NCBI RefSeq assembly: GCF_003217215.1 | Contig: NZ_QJTD01000002.1 | Location: 198,654-262,653, forward strand | Reading direction: 5' to 3' | Source: Winogradskyella epiphytica | Lineage (GTDB): Bacteria > Bacteroidota > Bacteroidia > Flavobacteriales > Flavobacteriaceae | DNA: 64,000 bases | Part shown: piece by piece, positions 56,277 to 64,000 of the stretch | How the letters are laid out: each line of letters opens with the position of its first letter | How positions within the stretch are numbered: the first letter of the stretch is position 1 | The notes under the pieces: generated by a model | What the model saw: the letters and a program-made list of their open reading frames with translations, nothing else | The model's database searches: none | Told to the model about the DNA's origin: nothing | Position numbers and translations under genes: made by a program

Positions 56277-56663
56277 ATGGGTGTATTTAGCGACGATAAA
56301 AGAGAAATTACATGTATTTATAATAGTAAGGATCGTTCCGATAAACAGACACTTTCTTATTTACAAGCATCAGAAAAAAGTTTATTGAGTCTGGATATAT
56401 CAAAACAACAGCCTACAGGAACGCAATGGGTTGAGTTATCTAAAAGATTAGGAACCTCCATAAATACGCTGATAGATGATAAAGAAATTTCAGGCGATAT
56501 TAGAAGTTTTAGCGAAACCGATTGCATTACCATTTTAAGGGAAAATCCGTCGGCCCTTAGAGGCGCTATAGTATTCACTGAAAATAAAGCTAAATTAATT
56601 ACAAATCCGACAGAGGTTTTGACCTTTATTGACGCTGATAGCAAAAATATTCCTCGTCCATAA
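56277..56663 (+). CDS. ArsC/Spx-fold protein lacking the catalytic cysteine
   Basis: The 128-residue protein matches ArsC in outline: CIYNSKDRSDKQTLSYLQ for the redox helix, TGTQWVELSKRLGTSINTLI for the middle helix, and ALRGAIVFTENKAKLITNPTEVLTFID (read in two parts) for the C-terminal Arg and strand. The reductase Cys of NPxC is Asp19 here, in NSKDRS. The arginine that binds oxyanion in ArsC may be kept in LRGAI. It is likely not an arsenate reductase, but a regulatory Spx-like or binding protein. It is linked to HPF by a 2-base gap. Confidence 0.8.
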   Translation: MGVFSDDKREITCIYNSKDRSDKQTLSYLQASEKSLLSLDISKQQPTGTQWVELSKRLGTSINTLIDDKEISGDIRSFSETDCITILRENPSALRGAIVFTENKAKLITNPTEVLTFIDADSKNIPRP

Positions 56664-56921
56664 TTATAACGTTACATAAATTAATTACCTGTTTTGAGTT
56701 GGTTAGTGATGAAAAGCCTTCATAACAAGGAGTTAGCAAGATTTTTTTATTTTTTTTTTTGAACTGATTAGGGTTTTATTAGTTGCTGAATAACAACTTA
56801 TATTCAGATCGAAACGCTTTCCTTTAAATTTGCGACTGGCTTTCAATTGGTCTATCCACTACTCCATCGTAACTGTTGCACGTAGTTATCCTTAGGTCGA
56901 TTTAAATTTCTTTTTAAAAAC

Positions 56922-58112
56922 TTAAATTTTTCGGTTTTTACCAACGTCGATACCCATTAACAATTTAAGAATTGAAATAACAACTAATAACATCAACCCA
57001 TAATTCCACACATGCGTTAAATCGTATATCAGGCCTACGATAAAAGGACCTGAAGCTGCAATAAAATACCCTATTGACTGAACGATACCTGAAAGTTCGG
57101 CGGCTGTTTCGGCATCTTTTGAGCGCAAAACAATAAGTAATAAAGCCAATCCAAATGTACCTCCTAAGACCATTCCAATGAGACCTACCCACAGTTCCAC
57201 CATTCCTATTCCAGGAAGCATTAAACCTATCAATGCTAATACTTCAATAATAATTAAGCTTACAATAACCAAGCGTTGATCTTTACGTGATCCTGCCCAA
57301 ATTGGAATTATGATAGCTCCTATAATTCCTGTGGCTTGTGATAAAGATAACATCCAACCAGCATAAGAAGCGTCATAACCACGATCTATTAATATGGCTG
57401 GCAACCAAGCTAGAATTACATAAAAAGCTAAAGACTGAAAGCCCATATAGAGTGCCAATTTCCACACCAAAACAGTACCGCTTAATTTTCTCATAGCTTC
57501 TTTAAAACTTCTACGTGGTGGTGTGCGATTAATTCGTTTAAGGTTTGGAATCCAAATAACCATAGCGATAATAGCTAATACAGCCCATACTCCCAAGGAG
57601 CCGCGCCAACCTAAGTTTAGTTCCACAGCTAAAGGTACACTTAGGCCCGCTGCAATAGCAGCACCAAGCGACATTATTCCTGAATATAAACTCGTAACAA
57701 ATCCTGCTTTATGAGGAAAGTTCCGTTTTATAATAGCAGGAATTAAAACATTACCAAAAGCAATGGCTATACCTAATAATATAGTACCTAAATACAACTC
57801 AAAAATACTACCAAAAGAACGAATAATAATTCCACTGGTGAGCAGAACCATAGCACCCAATATGGTGTTCCCTATACCAAAACGTTTAGTAAATAATGGC
57901 GTGATAGTAGAAACTATGCCGAAGGCGATAAGTGGTAAGGTTGTCAATAGTCCTAATAATGTATCTGAAAGTCCAATATCCTGACGAATCATATCAATCA
58001 GCGGTCCAATACTCGATAATGCGGGTCTTAGATTCACGGATATGAACAAAACACCAACTAATAATAGGGTTCTTGACGCTTTATTTAAGCCATTTTCATC
58101 TTTTGTGTCCAT
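56922..58112 (-). CDS. MFS transporter of the CynX/NimT type
   Basis: The 396-residue protein has twelve hydrophobic segments. VNLRPALSSIGPLIDMIRQD near 25-45, LGLLTTLPLIAFGIVSTITP, a cytoplasmic loop with KRFGIGN, and FGNVLIPAIIKRNFPHKAGF fit the CynX/NimT (cyanate/2-nitroimidazole) branch. The substrate is unknown. It has its own promoter with TTG and TAnnTTTG elements and stands alone. Confidence 0.9.
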   Translation of the reverse strand: MDTKDENGLNKASRTLLLVGVLFISVNLRPALSSIGPLIDMIRQDIGLSDTLLGLLTTLPLIAFGIVSTITPLFTKRFGIGNTILGAMVLLTSGIIIRSFGSIFELYLGTILLGIAIAFGNVLIPAIIKRNFPHKAGFVTSLYSGIMSLGAAIAAGLSVPLAVELNLGWRGSLGVWAVLAIIAMVIWIPNLKRINRTPPRRSFKEAMRKLSGTVLVWKLALYMGFQSLAFYVILAWLPAILIDRGYDASYAGWMLSLSQATGIIGAIIIPIWAGSRKDQRLVIVSLIIIEVLALIGLMLPGIGMVELWVGLIGMVLGGTFGLALLLIVLRSKDAETAAELSGIVQSIGYFIAASGPFIVGLIYDLTHVWNYGLMLLVVISILKLLMGIDVGKNRKI

Positions 58113-58127
58113 AATATAAAAAGGCTA

Positions 58128-58160
58128 CAAAAGTAAGCCTTTGTTTTGATAGCGTATCAA
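58128..58160 (-). promoter_or_regulatory. Promoter of the MFS gene
   Basis: On the minus strand TACTTTTG (58128-58135) follows TTG (58158-58160) with a 22-base spacer. This is slightly wide but both elements are intact, about 16 bases before the ATG. Confidence 0.5.
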
Positions 58161-58293
58161 GAATATAAGCGAATTCTACAACGATCTAATGCCTGCTTTA
58201 GAGCTGTGTTGAAAAAATTACATCATTAAGATAAAGTTGAAATATTATCTGTATCTGAAAATATTTTATAAGTATGAATAACCTCTTAAAAAT

Positions 58294-59169
58294 TTAAGAA
58301 ATATAATCGTCCTGTACATATTTATCGGCATATTTTTTTGTAAAATAGGCACCATACAGAAGAATAAGACTAGTATAAGACACCCAAAGCATAATTAAAA
58401 TAATTGAACCGGCGGCGCCATAAGTTGAACCAGGTTCCATAGTATTAAAGTACAAGGCTAATAAATATTTACCAATCATAAACAAAAAAGTTGTTAGTGC
58501 GGCCCCTACTCTAACAGACTGCCATTTAATTTTCGCCGATGGCAAATATTTAAACATCGTTGCAAACAGAATAAAGATAAAAGCTACAGATACCAAAAAG
58601 TCCACAACAAATAAATAATCAAAGAGATCATCGGGTAAAACTCTGTTCAATTGTTTGCTAAACGTACTTAAAATTGATGTTAAAACGAAACTGGTCAATA
58701 ATAAAAAGCCAAGAATCAAAATAAAACCAAAACTCTTTACTCGACTCATTAGAGTAGCTATCACACTGTTTTTATAGGGTGGTTCTTGCTCCCAAATGGT
58801 ATCTAATGCCGACTGTAATTGAAAAAATACGCCTGTTGATCCATAGATCAATGTACCTACCCCTATAATCGTGGCGAACACTGATGTTTTTTCGCCACTT
58901 TGGTTATCAATCATCGTTCTTATGGCATCTGCCGCATCCGGACCTATAGCATGCGAAATTTCATTTAATAATTCACCTTGCACCAAGTCTTCTCCCCAGA
59001 ATCCGCCTACGACTTTAAGAATAATGATAATCAAGGCTGGTAAAGACAGAATAGCATAATAGGCTACGATGGCACTTCGTTGGAAAGGCTCACCATCAAA
59101 CCACGCCTTTAGAGCATCCAATAACAATCGTGGGAAGTCTTGTATTCTAAATGTTTTGATTGTGCTCAT
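58294..59169 (-). CDS. YihY/BrkB-family membrane protein
   Basis: The 291-residue protein has six TM helices, with the typical start FQRSAIVAYYAILSLPALIIII and the GVGTLIYGSTGVFFQLQSALDTIW loop (read in two parts). Formerly called ribonuclease BN; no nuclease motif is present, and the true function is unsettled. A partial -7 element TACATTTG lies at 59186-59193 on the minus strand. The gene ends about 180 bases after the MFS gene start, in the same orientation. Confidence 0.88.
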   Translation of the reverse strand: MSTIKTFRIQDFPRLLLDALKAWFDGEPFQRSAIVAYYAILSLPALIIIILKVVGGFWGEDLVQGELLNEISHAIGPDAADAIRTMIDNQSGEKTSVFATIIGVGTLIYGSTGVFFQLQSALDTIWEQEPPYKNSVIATLMSRVKSFGFILILGFLLLTSFVLTSILSTFSKQLNRVLPDDLFDYLFVVDFLVSVAFIFILFATMFKYLPSAKIKWQSVRVGAALTTFLFMIGKYLLALYFNTMEPGSTYGAAGSIILIMLWVSYTSLILLYGAYFTKKYADKYVQDDYIS

Positions 59170-59374
59170 TTATAGTTGTATTAACCAAATGTATAAAATG
59201 ATTAGCGGTTTAATTAACCTTATCGCTAGAAATGATGCTCTTTAAAAGCTTGGGTGAAAATATATTTTTTCAATCCTCGTCCGTACTCTATTGATTTAGG
59301 TTAATATTCTTAAGAAATCAGTTAACATCTATGCTGTTTTTTTTGGAACTTATAAAAAATATTAAAACGACATT

Positions 59375-60769
59375 ATGAATTCGCAAAAAAAGAATAAAAG
59401 TTTTAGCACTATAAATCCAGCAAACGGAAAAACATTAGCTACGTATAATTATATGACTGACAAAGACGTTGAGACGATTATACAGAAATCACATCAATCC
59501 TTTTTAGAATGGAGAAAGACTACATTTGAAGACCGCGCAAAAATTATCAAAGCCATTGGCGCTGAACTTCAGAACCAGAAATCCGAGTTATCTGAAATGA
59601 TGACCAATGAAATGGGAAAACTATTAAAACAAAGTTATCAAGAAGTTGATTTGTGCTTTAGCATTTGTGAAATTTCTGCGCAGAAGGCTGCGGATATACT
59701 TAAAAATGAAGAACGTGAATTATCTAATGGAGGAAGAGGCATTATTACCTACTCGCCAATTGGAATAATTTATGGAATTCAACCTTGGAATTACCCGTGT
59801 TATCAGGTCATTCGCTACGCCATATCTAACCTTATGGCTGGTAATAGTGTATTATTAAAACATGCTTCTAACGTTACCGGTTCTGCAAAATTATTAGAAT
59901 CTATATTTAAAGCGGCGGGATTACCCGATGGTTTATTCAGTGTTTTTATCATTTCTCATGAGCAATCTGACAAGGTGCTTAATCATGAATTAGTTCGTGG
60001 AATTACGCTTACCGGTAGCTCTGAAGCCGGAGAGATAATTGGAAAAAAAGCAGGTCAAGCCTTGAAGAAATCAGTTTTAGAATTAGGTAGTAATGATGCC
60101 TATATTGTATTAGAAGATGCTGATATTGATCTCGCTGTAAAGACCTGTGTTATGGGTAGAATCTATAATAACGGAGAAACTTGTATTGCCGCTAAACGTT
60201 TTGTAGTAGTTGAATCTATTTATGATAAGTTTAGAGATGGTTTTGTAAAGGCAATGGAAAACATAACAATTGGAGACCCAAAAGATAAATCTTCAAAAAT
60301 GGGACCAATTGCTCGAGAGGATTTGAGAGAAACACTGCATCAACAGGTGGAAAAAAGTGTAAAACATGGTGCTAAAATATTATGTGGCGGACAGATCCCT
60401 AAAGGTGAAGGTTTTTATTATCCTGCAACGGTATTAGAGAATGTAATTCCGGGACAACCCGCCTATGACGACGAACTATTTGGACCTGTAGCCTCTTTGA
60501 TCAAAGCAAAAGATGAAAATGATGCTATGCGTATAGCCAATGACAGTCGATTTGGTCTCGGCGGTGGTATATTCTCTAAAAACGAAAAACACGCTATAGA
60601 ATTAGCTATGACGCATTTTGATACGGGCATGGTATTTATTAATAAGTTTGGATTAGCAGAACCTAATATGCCATTTGGAGGGGTTAAAAACTCTGGATTC
60701 GGAAGAGAACATGGCGGTTTTGGGATGAAGGAATTTGTGAATGTAAAATCTATAATGCTTCCTAATTAA
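59375..60769 (+). CDS. NAD(P)-dependent succinate-semialdehyde-type aldehyde dehydrogenase
   Basis: The 464-residue ALDH has Rossmann motif GSSEAGEIIGKKA, the general base Glu in LELGSNDAYIVLED, and the catalytic Cys in NNGETCIAAKR. NMPFGGVKNSGFGREHGGFG (two parts) closes the dimer interface. The pattern and length fit the SSADH/GabD (Sad-like) branch, acting on succinate semialdehyde or related aldehydes. It is monocistronic and ends at a strong bidirectional terminator. Confidence 0.93.
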   Translation: MNSQKKNKSFSTINPANGKTLATYNYMTDKDVETIIQKSHQSFLEWRKTTFEDRAKIIKAIGAELQNQKSELSEMMTNEMGKLLKQSYQEVDLCFSICEISAQKAADILKNEERELSNGGRGIITYSPIGIIYGIQPWNYPCYQVIRYAISNLMAGNSVLLKHASNVTGSAKLLESIFKAAGLPDGLFSVFIISHEQSDKVLNHELVRGITLTGSSEAGEIIGKKAGQALKKSVLELGSNDAYIVLEDADIDLAVKTCVMGRIYNNGETCIAAKRFVVVESIYDKFRDGFVKAMENITIGDPKDKSSKMGPIAREDLRETLHQQVEKSVKHGAKILCGGQIPKGEGFYYPATVLENVIPGQPAYDDELFGPVASLIKAKDENDAMRIANDSRFGLGGGIFSKNEKHAIELAMTHFDTGMVFINKFGLAEPNMPFGGVKNSGFGREHGGFGMKEFVNVKSIMLPN

Positions 60770-60793
60770 ACTAATTATTTTAATGTAGAGAAT

Positions 60794-60825
60794 AAAAAAA
60801 GCCCATCACGTCGTGATGGGCTTTT
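60794..60825. terminator. Bidirectional terminator between aldehyde dehydrogenase and cold-shock genes
   Basis: GCCCATCACG and CGTGATGGGC form a perfect ten-base stem around one central base, flanked by A-run and T-run. It serves both convergent genes. Confidence 0.9.
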
Positions 60826-60843
60826 TATTTTATGCAATATATA

Positions 60844-61035
60844 TTAGATAACTCTTACGTTTACTGCGTTTAATCCTTTTTTGCCTTCTGCTAGATCGAA
60901 TTCGACATTATCGCCTTCACGAATCTCATCAGTTAATCCAGAAATATGGACAAAATGTTCTGTGTTTGAACCTTCTTCTGTTATGAAGCCGAAGCCTTTA
61001 TCATCGTTGAAGAATTTTACTGTTCCTTTAGTCAT
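60844..61035 (-). CDS. Cold-shock (CspA-family) RNA chaperone
   Basis: The 63-residue OB-fold protein has both RNA-binding motifs: RNP1 KGFGFI and RNP2 HFVHIS, with basic and aromatic residues in place (VKFFNDDKGFGFITEEG, EHFVHISGL). It melts RNA secondary structure, consistent with the three DEAD-box-type helicases in this window. A long leader is not evident. It converges on the aldehyde dehydrogenase gene. Confidence 0.95.
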   Translation of the reverse strand: MTKGTVKFFNDDKGFGFITEEGSNTEHFVHISGLTDEIREGDNVEFDLAEGKKGLNAVNVRVI

Positions 61036-61169
61036 TGTATTGTATTTAATTTTAATAATTACTTAATAGTAATCAATAATGATGCCATCTTTTAAACTTG
61101 GTTGCTTATCCGTTTTTTACACTCATAACCAACACTTTACCGATAAAACCTTCCCATAGAACAAACAAG

Positions 61170-61201
61170 TTTGACCGCCATAGATTTAGCTGATATCTTA
61201 G
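61170..61201 (+). promoter_or_regulatory. Near-consensus promoter for the 87-residue gene
   Basis: TTTG (61170-61173), a 20-base spacer and TATCTTAG (61194-61201, seven of eight consensus positions) fit a Bacteroidota promoter. The ATG is 37 bases downstream. Confidence 0.5.
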
Positions 61202-61237
61202 TTAAACAATCCCCTCAATCTATTAAAATTAAATACT

Positions 61238-61501
61238 ATGGAAACAAAATTCTCATTATTTAACCAGATTAATAGTTTATGCTACTGGTTGTTAGTTTCA
61301 AGTGATTATAGAACTTCGGTGAAGCTAGACGCCGAAAAAGACACCTACAGTGTTCATATCACCCATGGTGGTGTTGAGCTTTATGCCAATACTATTTCGG
61401 GATTTAGCAAAAGGAATACTAATTTTTTGGAAAACGAATTAGACGGAATGGTTGCCGGTCTCCTGCATCTAAAGCAAAGTGTTGAACAAAAATCCGCTTA
61501 A
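61238..61501 (+). CDS. Small cytoplasmic protein of unknown function
   Basis: The 87-residue protein is not recognised. It is mostly helical at the ends (FSLFNQINSLCYWLLVSSDY, NFLENELDGMVAGLLHLKQS) with a beta-like middle (SVKLDAEKDTYSVHITHGGV). A near-consensus promoter precedes it, and it is bracketed by cold-shock and lpxD genes on the opposite strand. Codon use looks ordinary for the neighbourhood, so I take it as a real gene. Confidence 0.6.
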   Translation: METKFSLFNQINSLCYWLLVSSDYRTSVKLDAEKDTYSVHITHGGVELYANTISGFSKRNTNFLENELDGMVAGLLHLKQSVEQKSA

Positions 61502-61558
61502 ATTATAAACAAATTTAAAGGGTGACAACTAATAAAACCCGATTCTTTATTCGCCGTT

Positions 61559-62551
61559 TTATTGTCTGGCTAATTTCCTAAGGGCTACCCATTGCTTTAG
61601 CATTTCTCTAGAGTCGACAGCAGGATATCCTAATACGGTTTTACCAGCAGGCACATCGTTCATTACACCAGATCCAGCTCCAACAGTTGCTCCTGAGTGG
61701 ATGGTTGTATGATCTTTGATAGATGCACTTCCTCCTATGATAACACCATCTCCTAAAGTAACAGAACCCGCGAGACCTGAACTTCCTGCCATAATACATG
61801 AACGACCAAGAACACAGTTATGTGCAATTTGCACTAAATTGTCAATCTTACAACCATCACCGATAATTGTTGAGCTGAATTTACCTCTATCTACACAAGA
61901 GTTCGCTCCGATTTCAACTCCATTACCAATAACTACATTGCCTATATGTGGTATTTTAACTAAACCTCTACCATCATCACTTGGTCGATAGCCAAAGCCA
62001 TCGGCGCCGATGCTCACATTGGTGTGAAATAAACAATGATTTCCAATTACCGTACGTTCTCTGATCACGGTTCCTGACCAGATCGTTGTTCCATCACCTA
62101 TAGTAGTGTCGTCCATAATGGTAACATTAGGAAAAATAGTCACATTAGTTCCAATAATTACGTCTTTACCAATATAGCAACCCGCTCCTACTCGACTTCC
62201 TTTACCGATTTTTGCTGTTTTATCAATAGTTGCAGAAGGATGAATATCTACTTCAAAATGTAAATTATCAGGTGCAAATGTCTCGAGTAGTTTAGCCATC
62301 GCTAAATCGGCATTTTTTACTTTAATAAAGACTCGATTTTCTCCCGGATCGATATCTATATTATCATTCACAATAGCTAAACTCGCTTTCGAATCTTTCC
62401 ATAAGCCTGCAAATTTTCGATTTCCAATAAAGGTAGCCTGATTTTCAGTTGCTTTTTGAATTTGTTCTAATCCAGTTATTTTTTTGTTGGTTTCACCTAC
62501 AACCTCACCGTTAATTATGGCGTTGATGTCTTCTATTGAGAATGATTTCAT
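61559..62551 (-). CDS. lpxD: LpxD-type UDP-3-O-acylglucosamine N-acyltransferase
   Basis: The 330-residue protein has the uridine-binding N-terminal domain ([25 protein letters not shown]) followed by a left-handed beta-helix of hexapeptide repeats from residue 105 ([19 protein letters not shown]). The catalytic His lies in [16 protein letters not shown] near 245. It adds the second acyl chain in lipid A synthesis. It is not beside lpxA/C here; flavobacteria often have a main lpxD in that operon, so this may be a second paralogue. Confidence 0.85.
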   Translation of the reverse strand: MKSFSIEDINAIINGEVVGETNKKITGLEQIQKATENQATFIGNRKFAGLWKDSKASLAIVNDNIDIDPGENRVFIKVKNADLAMAKLLETFAPDNLHFEVDIHPSATIDKTAKIGKGSRVGAGCYIGKDVIIGTNVTIFPNVTIMDDTTIGDGTTIWSGTVIRERTVIGNHCLFHTNVSIGADGFGYRPSDDGRGLVKIPHIGNVVIGNGVEIGANSCVDRGKFSSTIIGDGCKIDNLVQIAHNCVLGRSCIMAGSSGLAGSVTLGDGVIIGGSASIKDHTTIHSGATVGAGSGVMNDVPAGKTVLGYPAVDSREMLKQWVALRKLARQ

Positions 62552-62749
62552 TAATGTGTTTTTGAATTAAATTTTATGAGCTAACAATATAATACTAAAA
62601 ATTGAAAATAAAGATTTGGTACTATTAAGAGTCGAATATTTGATACTTATAATTCTAGACCTATTACTAAAAATCTATAATTTTACAATACAAATTTGTT
62701 ATATCTTGTTCCTTTCGACTAACAAAAAATTCCTTTTTTTAGTTAAAGA

Positions 62750-63868
62750 TTACATGGAAATTTCTCTAAAAGTAATACCCAGTGCATTTTGTATATCAAT
62801 TACTTTTTGCATTTCACCAGGAATGATTAATGCGATAGACTGACCTGTTTTTCCTGCTCTTGCGGTTCGTCCACTTCTATGTGTATAATAATCTAATTGT
62901 TCTGGTAATTGGTGGTGTAAGACATACGCTAAGTTGTTGACATCAATTCCTCGCGCTGAAACATCTGTTGAAATTAAGACCTGTAAACTTTCGTTTTTAA
63001 ATGCGCGCATGACTTTGTCACGGTCCTTTTGTTGCATATCACCTTCTAAAGCTCCAACAGCATAACCTTCGTTTTGAAGTTGCTCTGCTAAGGTTTTAGT
63101 TCCTGCTTTTGTTCTACAGAAAATGATGCCTCTTTCATCTTGGCGTTTATCCAAAATTCGAATGATCATATTCAACTTATCCTTTATGGTTGTATGTACA
63201 AAGTGATGCGAAATATTCTCATTCACCAAAGCATTTTTATTGACTTCTACTTTAACGGCATCTGGCGACATATAATTTTTTACAATATTCTTGATTTCCT
63301 CTGGCATTGTCGCCGAAAACAACCACGTGTTTCTTTTTTTAGTATTGTATTTCAAAATTTTATTAAGGTCTTCCTTAAAGCCCATACTTAGCATTTCATC
63401 GGCTTCATCTAAAACTAAGATTTTCACCTTAGATATGTCTACAGCACCTCGTTCTACTAAATCTAACAATCGACCTGGAGTTGCCACGACAATATGTGTG
63501 GTTCTTGTCAAAGCTTTTATTTGCTTATCTATTTTTTCGCCGCCATATACACCTTCAGAAAAAATCTTTCCGTCTATGTATTTAGTAAATCTAAATAGTT
63601 GTTTTTGAATCTGTTGAACTAACTCACGTGTTGGAGCAATAATTAAAGCCTGAACATCATCTGAGTTTTTGTCAATGGCGTGTAATACAGGTAAACCGAA
63701 AGCGGCAGTTTTACCAGTTCCTGTTTGTGCTAAGCCAATTAAATCTGTTTTAGATTCAAGAAGAATGGGAATTACCATCTCTTGTATTTCCGTTGGTTTA
63801 ACAATGTTAAGTTCTTTTAATCCCTTTATATATGATTTATGAATTCCTAATTCTGAAAATGTTTTCAT
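62750..63868 (-). CDS. DEAD-box RNA helicase (RhlE-like core)
   Basis: The 372-residue helicase has the Q motif KPTEIQEMVIPI, Walker A AQTGTGKT near residue 46, PTRELV, TPGRLLD, DEAD near 154, SAT, RGIDV and HRSGRTARAG. It ends within a few residues of the second RecA domain (GITFREISM), so no C-terminal extension is present, unlike the helicase at 32076. It probably acts in RNA turnover or ribosome assembly. Its neighbours do not suggest a special partner. Confidence 0.92.
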   Translation of the reverse strand: MKTFSELGIHKSYIKGLKELNIVKPTEIQEMVIPILLESKTDLIGLAQTGTGKTAAFGLPVLHAIDKNSDDVQALIIAPTRELVQQIQKQLFRFTKYIDGKIFSEGVYGGEKIDKQIKALTRTTHIVVATPGRLLDLVERGAVDISKVKILVLDEADEMLSMGFKEDLNKILKYNTKKRNTWLFSATMPEEIKNIVKNYMSPDAVKVEVNKNALVNENISHHFVHTTIKDKLNMIIRILDKRQDERGIIFCRTKAGTKTLAEQLQNEGYAVGALEGDMQQKDRDKVMRAFKNESLQVLISTDVSARGIDVNNLAYVLHHQLPEQLDYYTHRSGRTARAGKTGQSIALIIPGEMQKVIDIQNALGITFREISM

Positions 63869-64000
63869 GTTATTGTTTTATTGTAATGATTTAGGGCGAA
63901 ATTTGAACATTCGACCTGTTGTATTGTTTTAATTAGGCCATTTCTTGTTCAGAAATACTACCTATAAGGTTTAATTTTAATAGGAAATTTACCTAATTAT

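Noticed and set aside
1-64000. tRNA, rRNA or riboswitch genes
   Set aside because: No cloverleaf with a TTCGA-type T-arm, no rRNA stretch, and no TPP-type element near the ThiE-like gene was seen by eye.

Overview
The window is AT-rich chromosomal DNA from a marine-type member of Bacteroidota, family Flavobacteriaceae. Support comes from type IX secretion (T9SS) C-terminal sorting domains of types A and B, PorP/SprF proteins, a SprB-like gliding adhesin, and promoters of the Bacteroidota form TTG-N19/20-TAnnTTTG. I see no tRNA or rRNA gene, insertion sequence, phage gene or CRISPR array. It reads as ordinary core chromosome, cut at the left inside a protease gene.

Layout. 1-6.6 kb: a T9SS-exported lysyl-endopeptidase-like protease (5' end missing), a 3D-domain lipoprotein, an ExbD-like protein, an SF2 helicase, a secreted protein of unknown function, an RluE-type pseudouridine synthase and a DUF1853 protein. 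6.7-23.3 kb: a minus-strand surface and gliding block with a T9SS cargo protein and an operon resembling sprC-sprD-sprB-sprF. Its SprD-like member joins a PorP/SprF domain, twelve 16-residue coiled-coil repeats and a SPOR-like end. A beta-helix protein leads the operon and carries a good promoter. 23.8-30.6 kb: a dioxygenase-fold protein without iron ligands, an MscS channel, ackA-pta, a fatty acid desaturase and a Crp-like regulator. 30.7-38.7 kb: two tandem DEAD-box-type helicases (one with DEFD in motif II), a second MscS channel, a TesA-like esterase divergent from a YbbA/YbbP-type ABC exporter, and a 59-residue membrane protein.

38.8-44.4 kb: a DnaQ-like exonuclease joined to a GIY-YIG nuclease, a thioredoxin-like protein, a DUF2130 nuclease-like protein, MarC and an EEP phosphohydrolase. 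44.5-49.6 kb: a minus-strand run of a TetR regulator, an NAD(P)-binding protein, a nitroreductase, an MDR reductase, a YqhD-type aldehyde reductase and a lipidated DJ-1/Hsp31-like protein. This looks like a reactive-electrophile or aldehyde defence unit and is the best candidate for a little-described system here. 49.8-61.5 kb: a general-stress-like group (CsbD, amino-acid permease, DUF1003, hibernation factor HPF, a cysteine-less ArsC-fold protein, YihY, succinate-semialdehyde dehydrogenase, cold-shock protein) with a ThiE-like protein that has lost key active-site residues. 61.5-63.9 kb: an LpxD acyltransferase and another DEAD-box helicase.

Three themes link the genes. The first is surface motility and secretion: the T9SS cargo, the SprB-like filament and the PorP/SprF anchors. 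The second is stress physiology: helicases, the cold-shock protein, HPF, mechanosensitive channels and aldehyde detoxification. The third is a set of catalytically degenerate family members (dioxygenase, ThiE, ArsC) that look like binding or regulatory proteins. All assignments come from reading motifs by eye; no database search was run.
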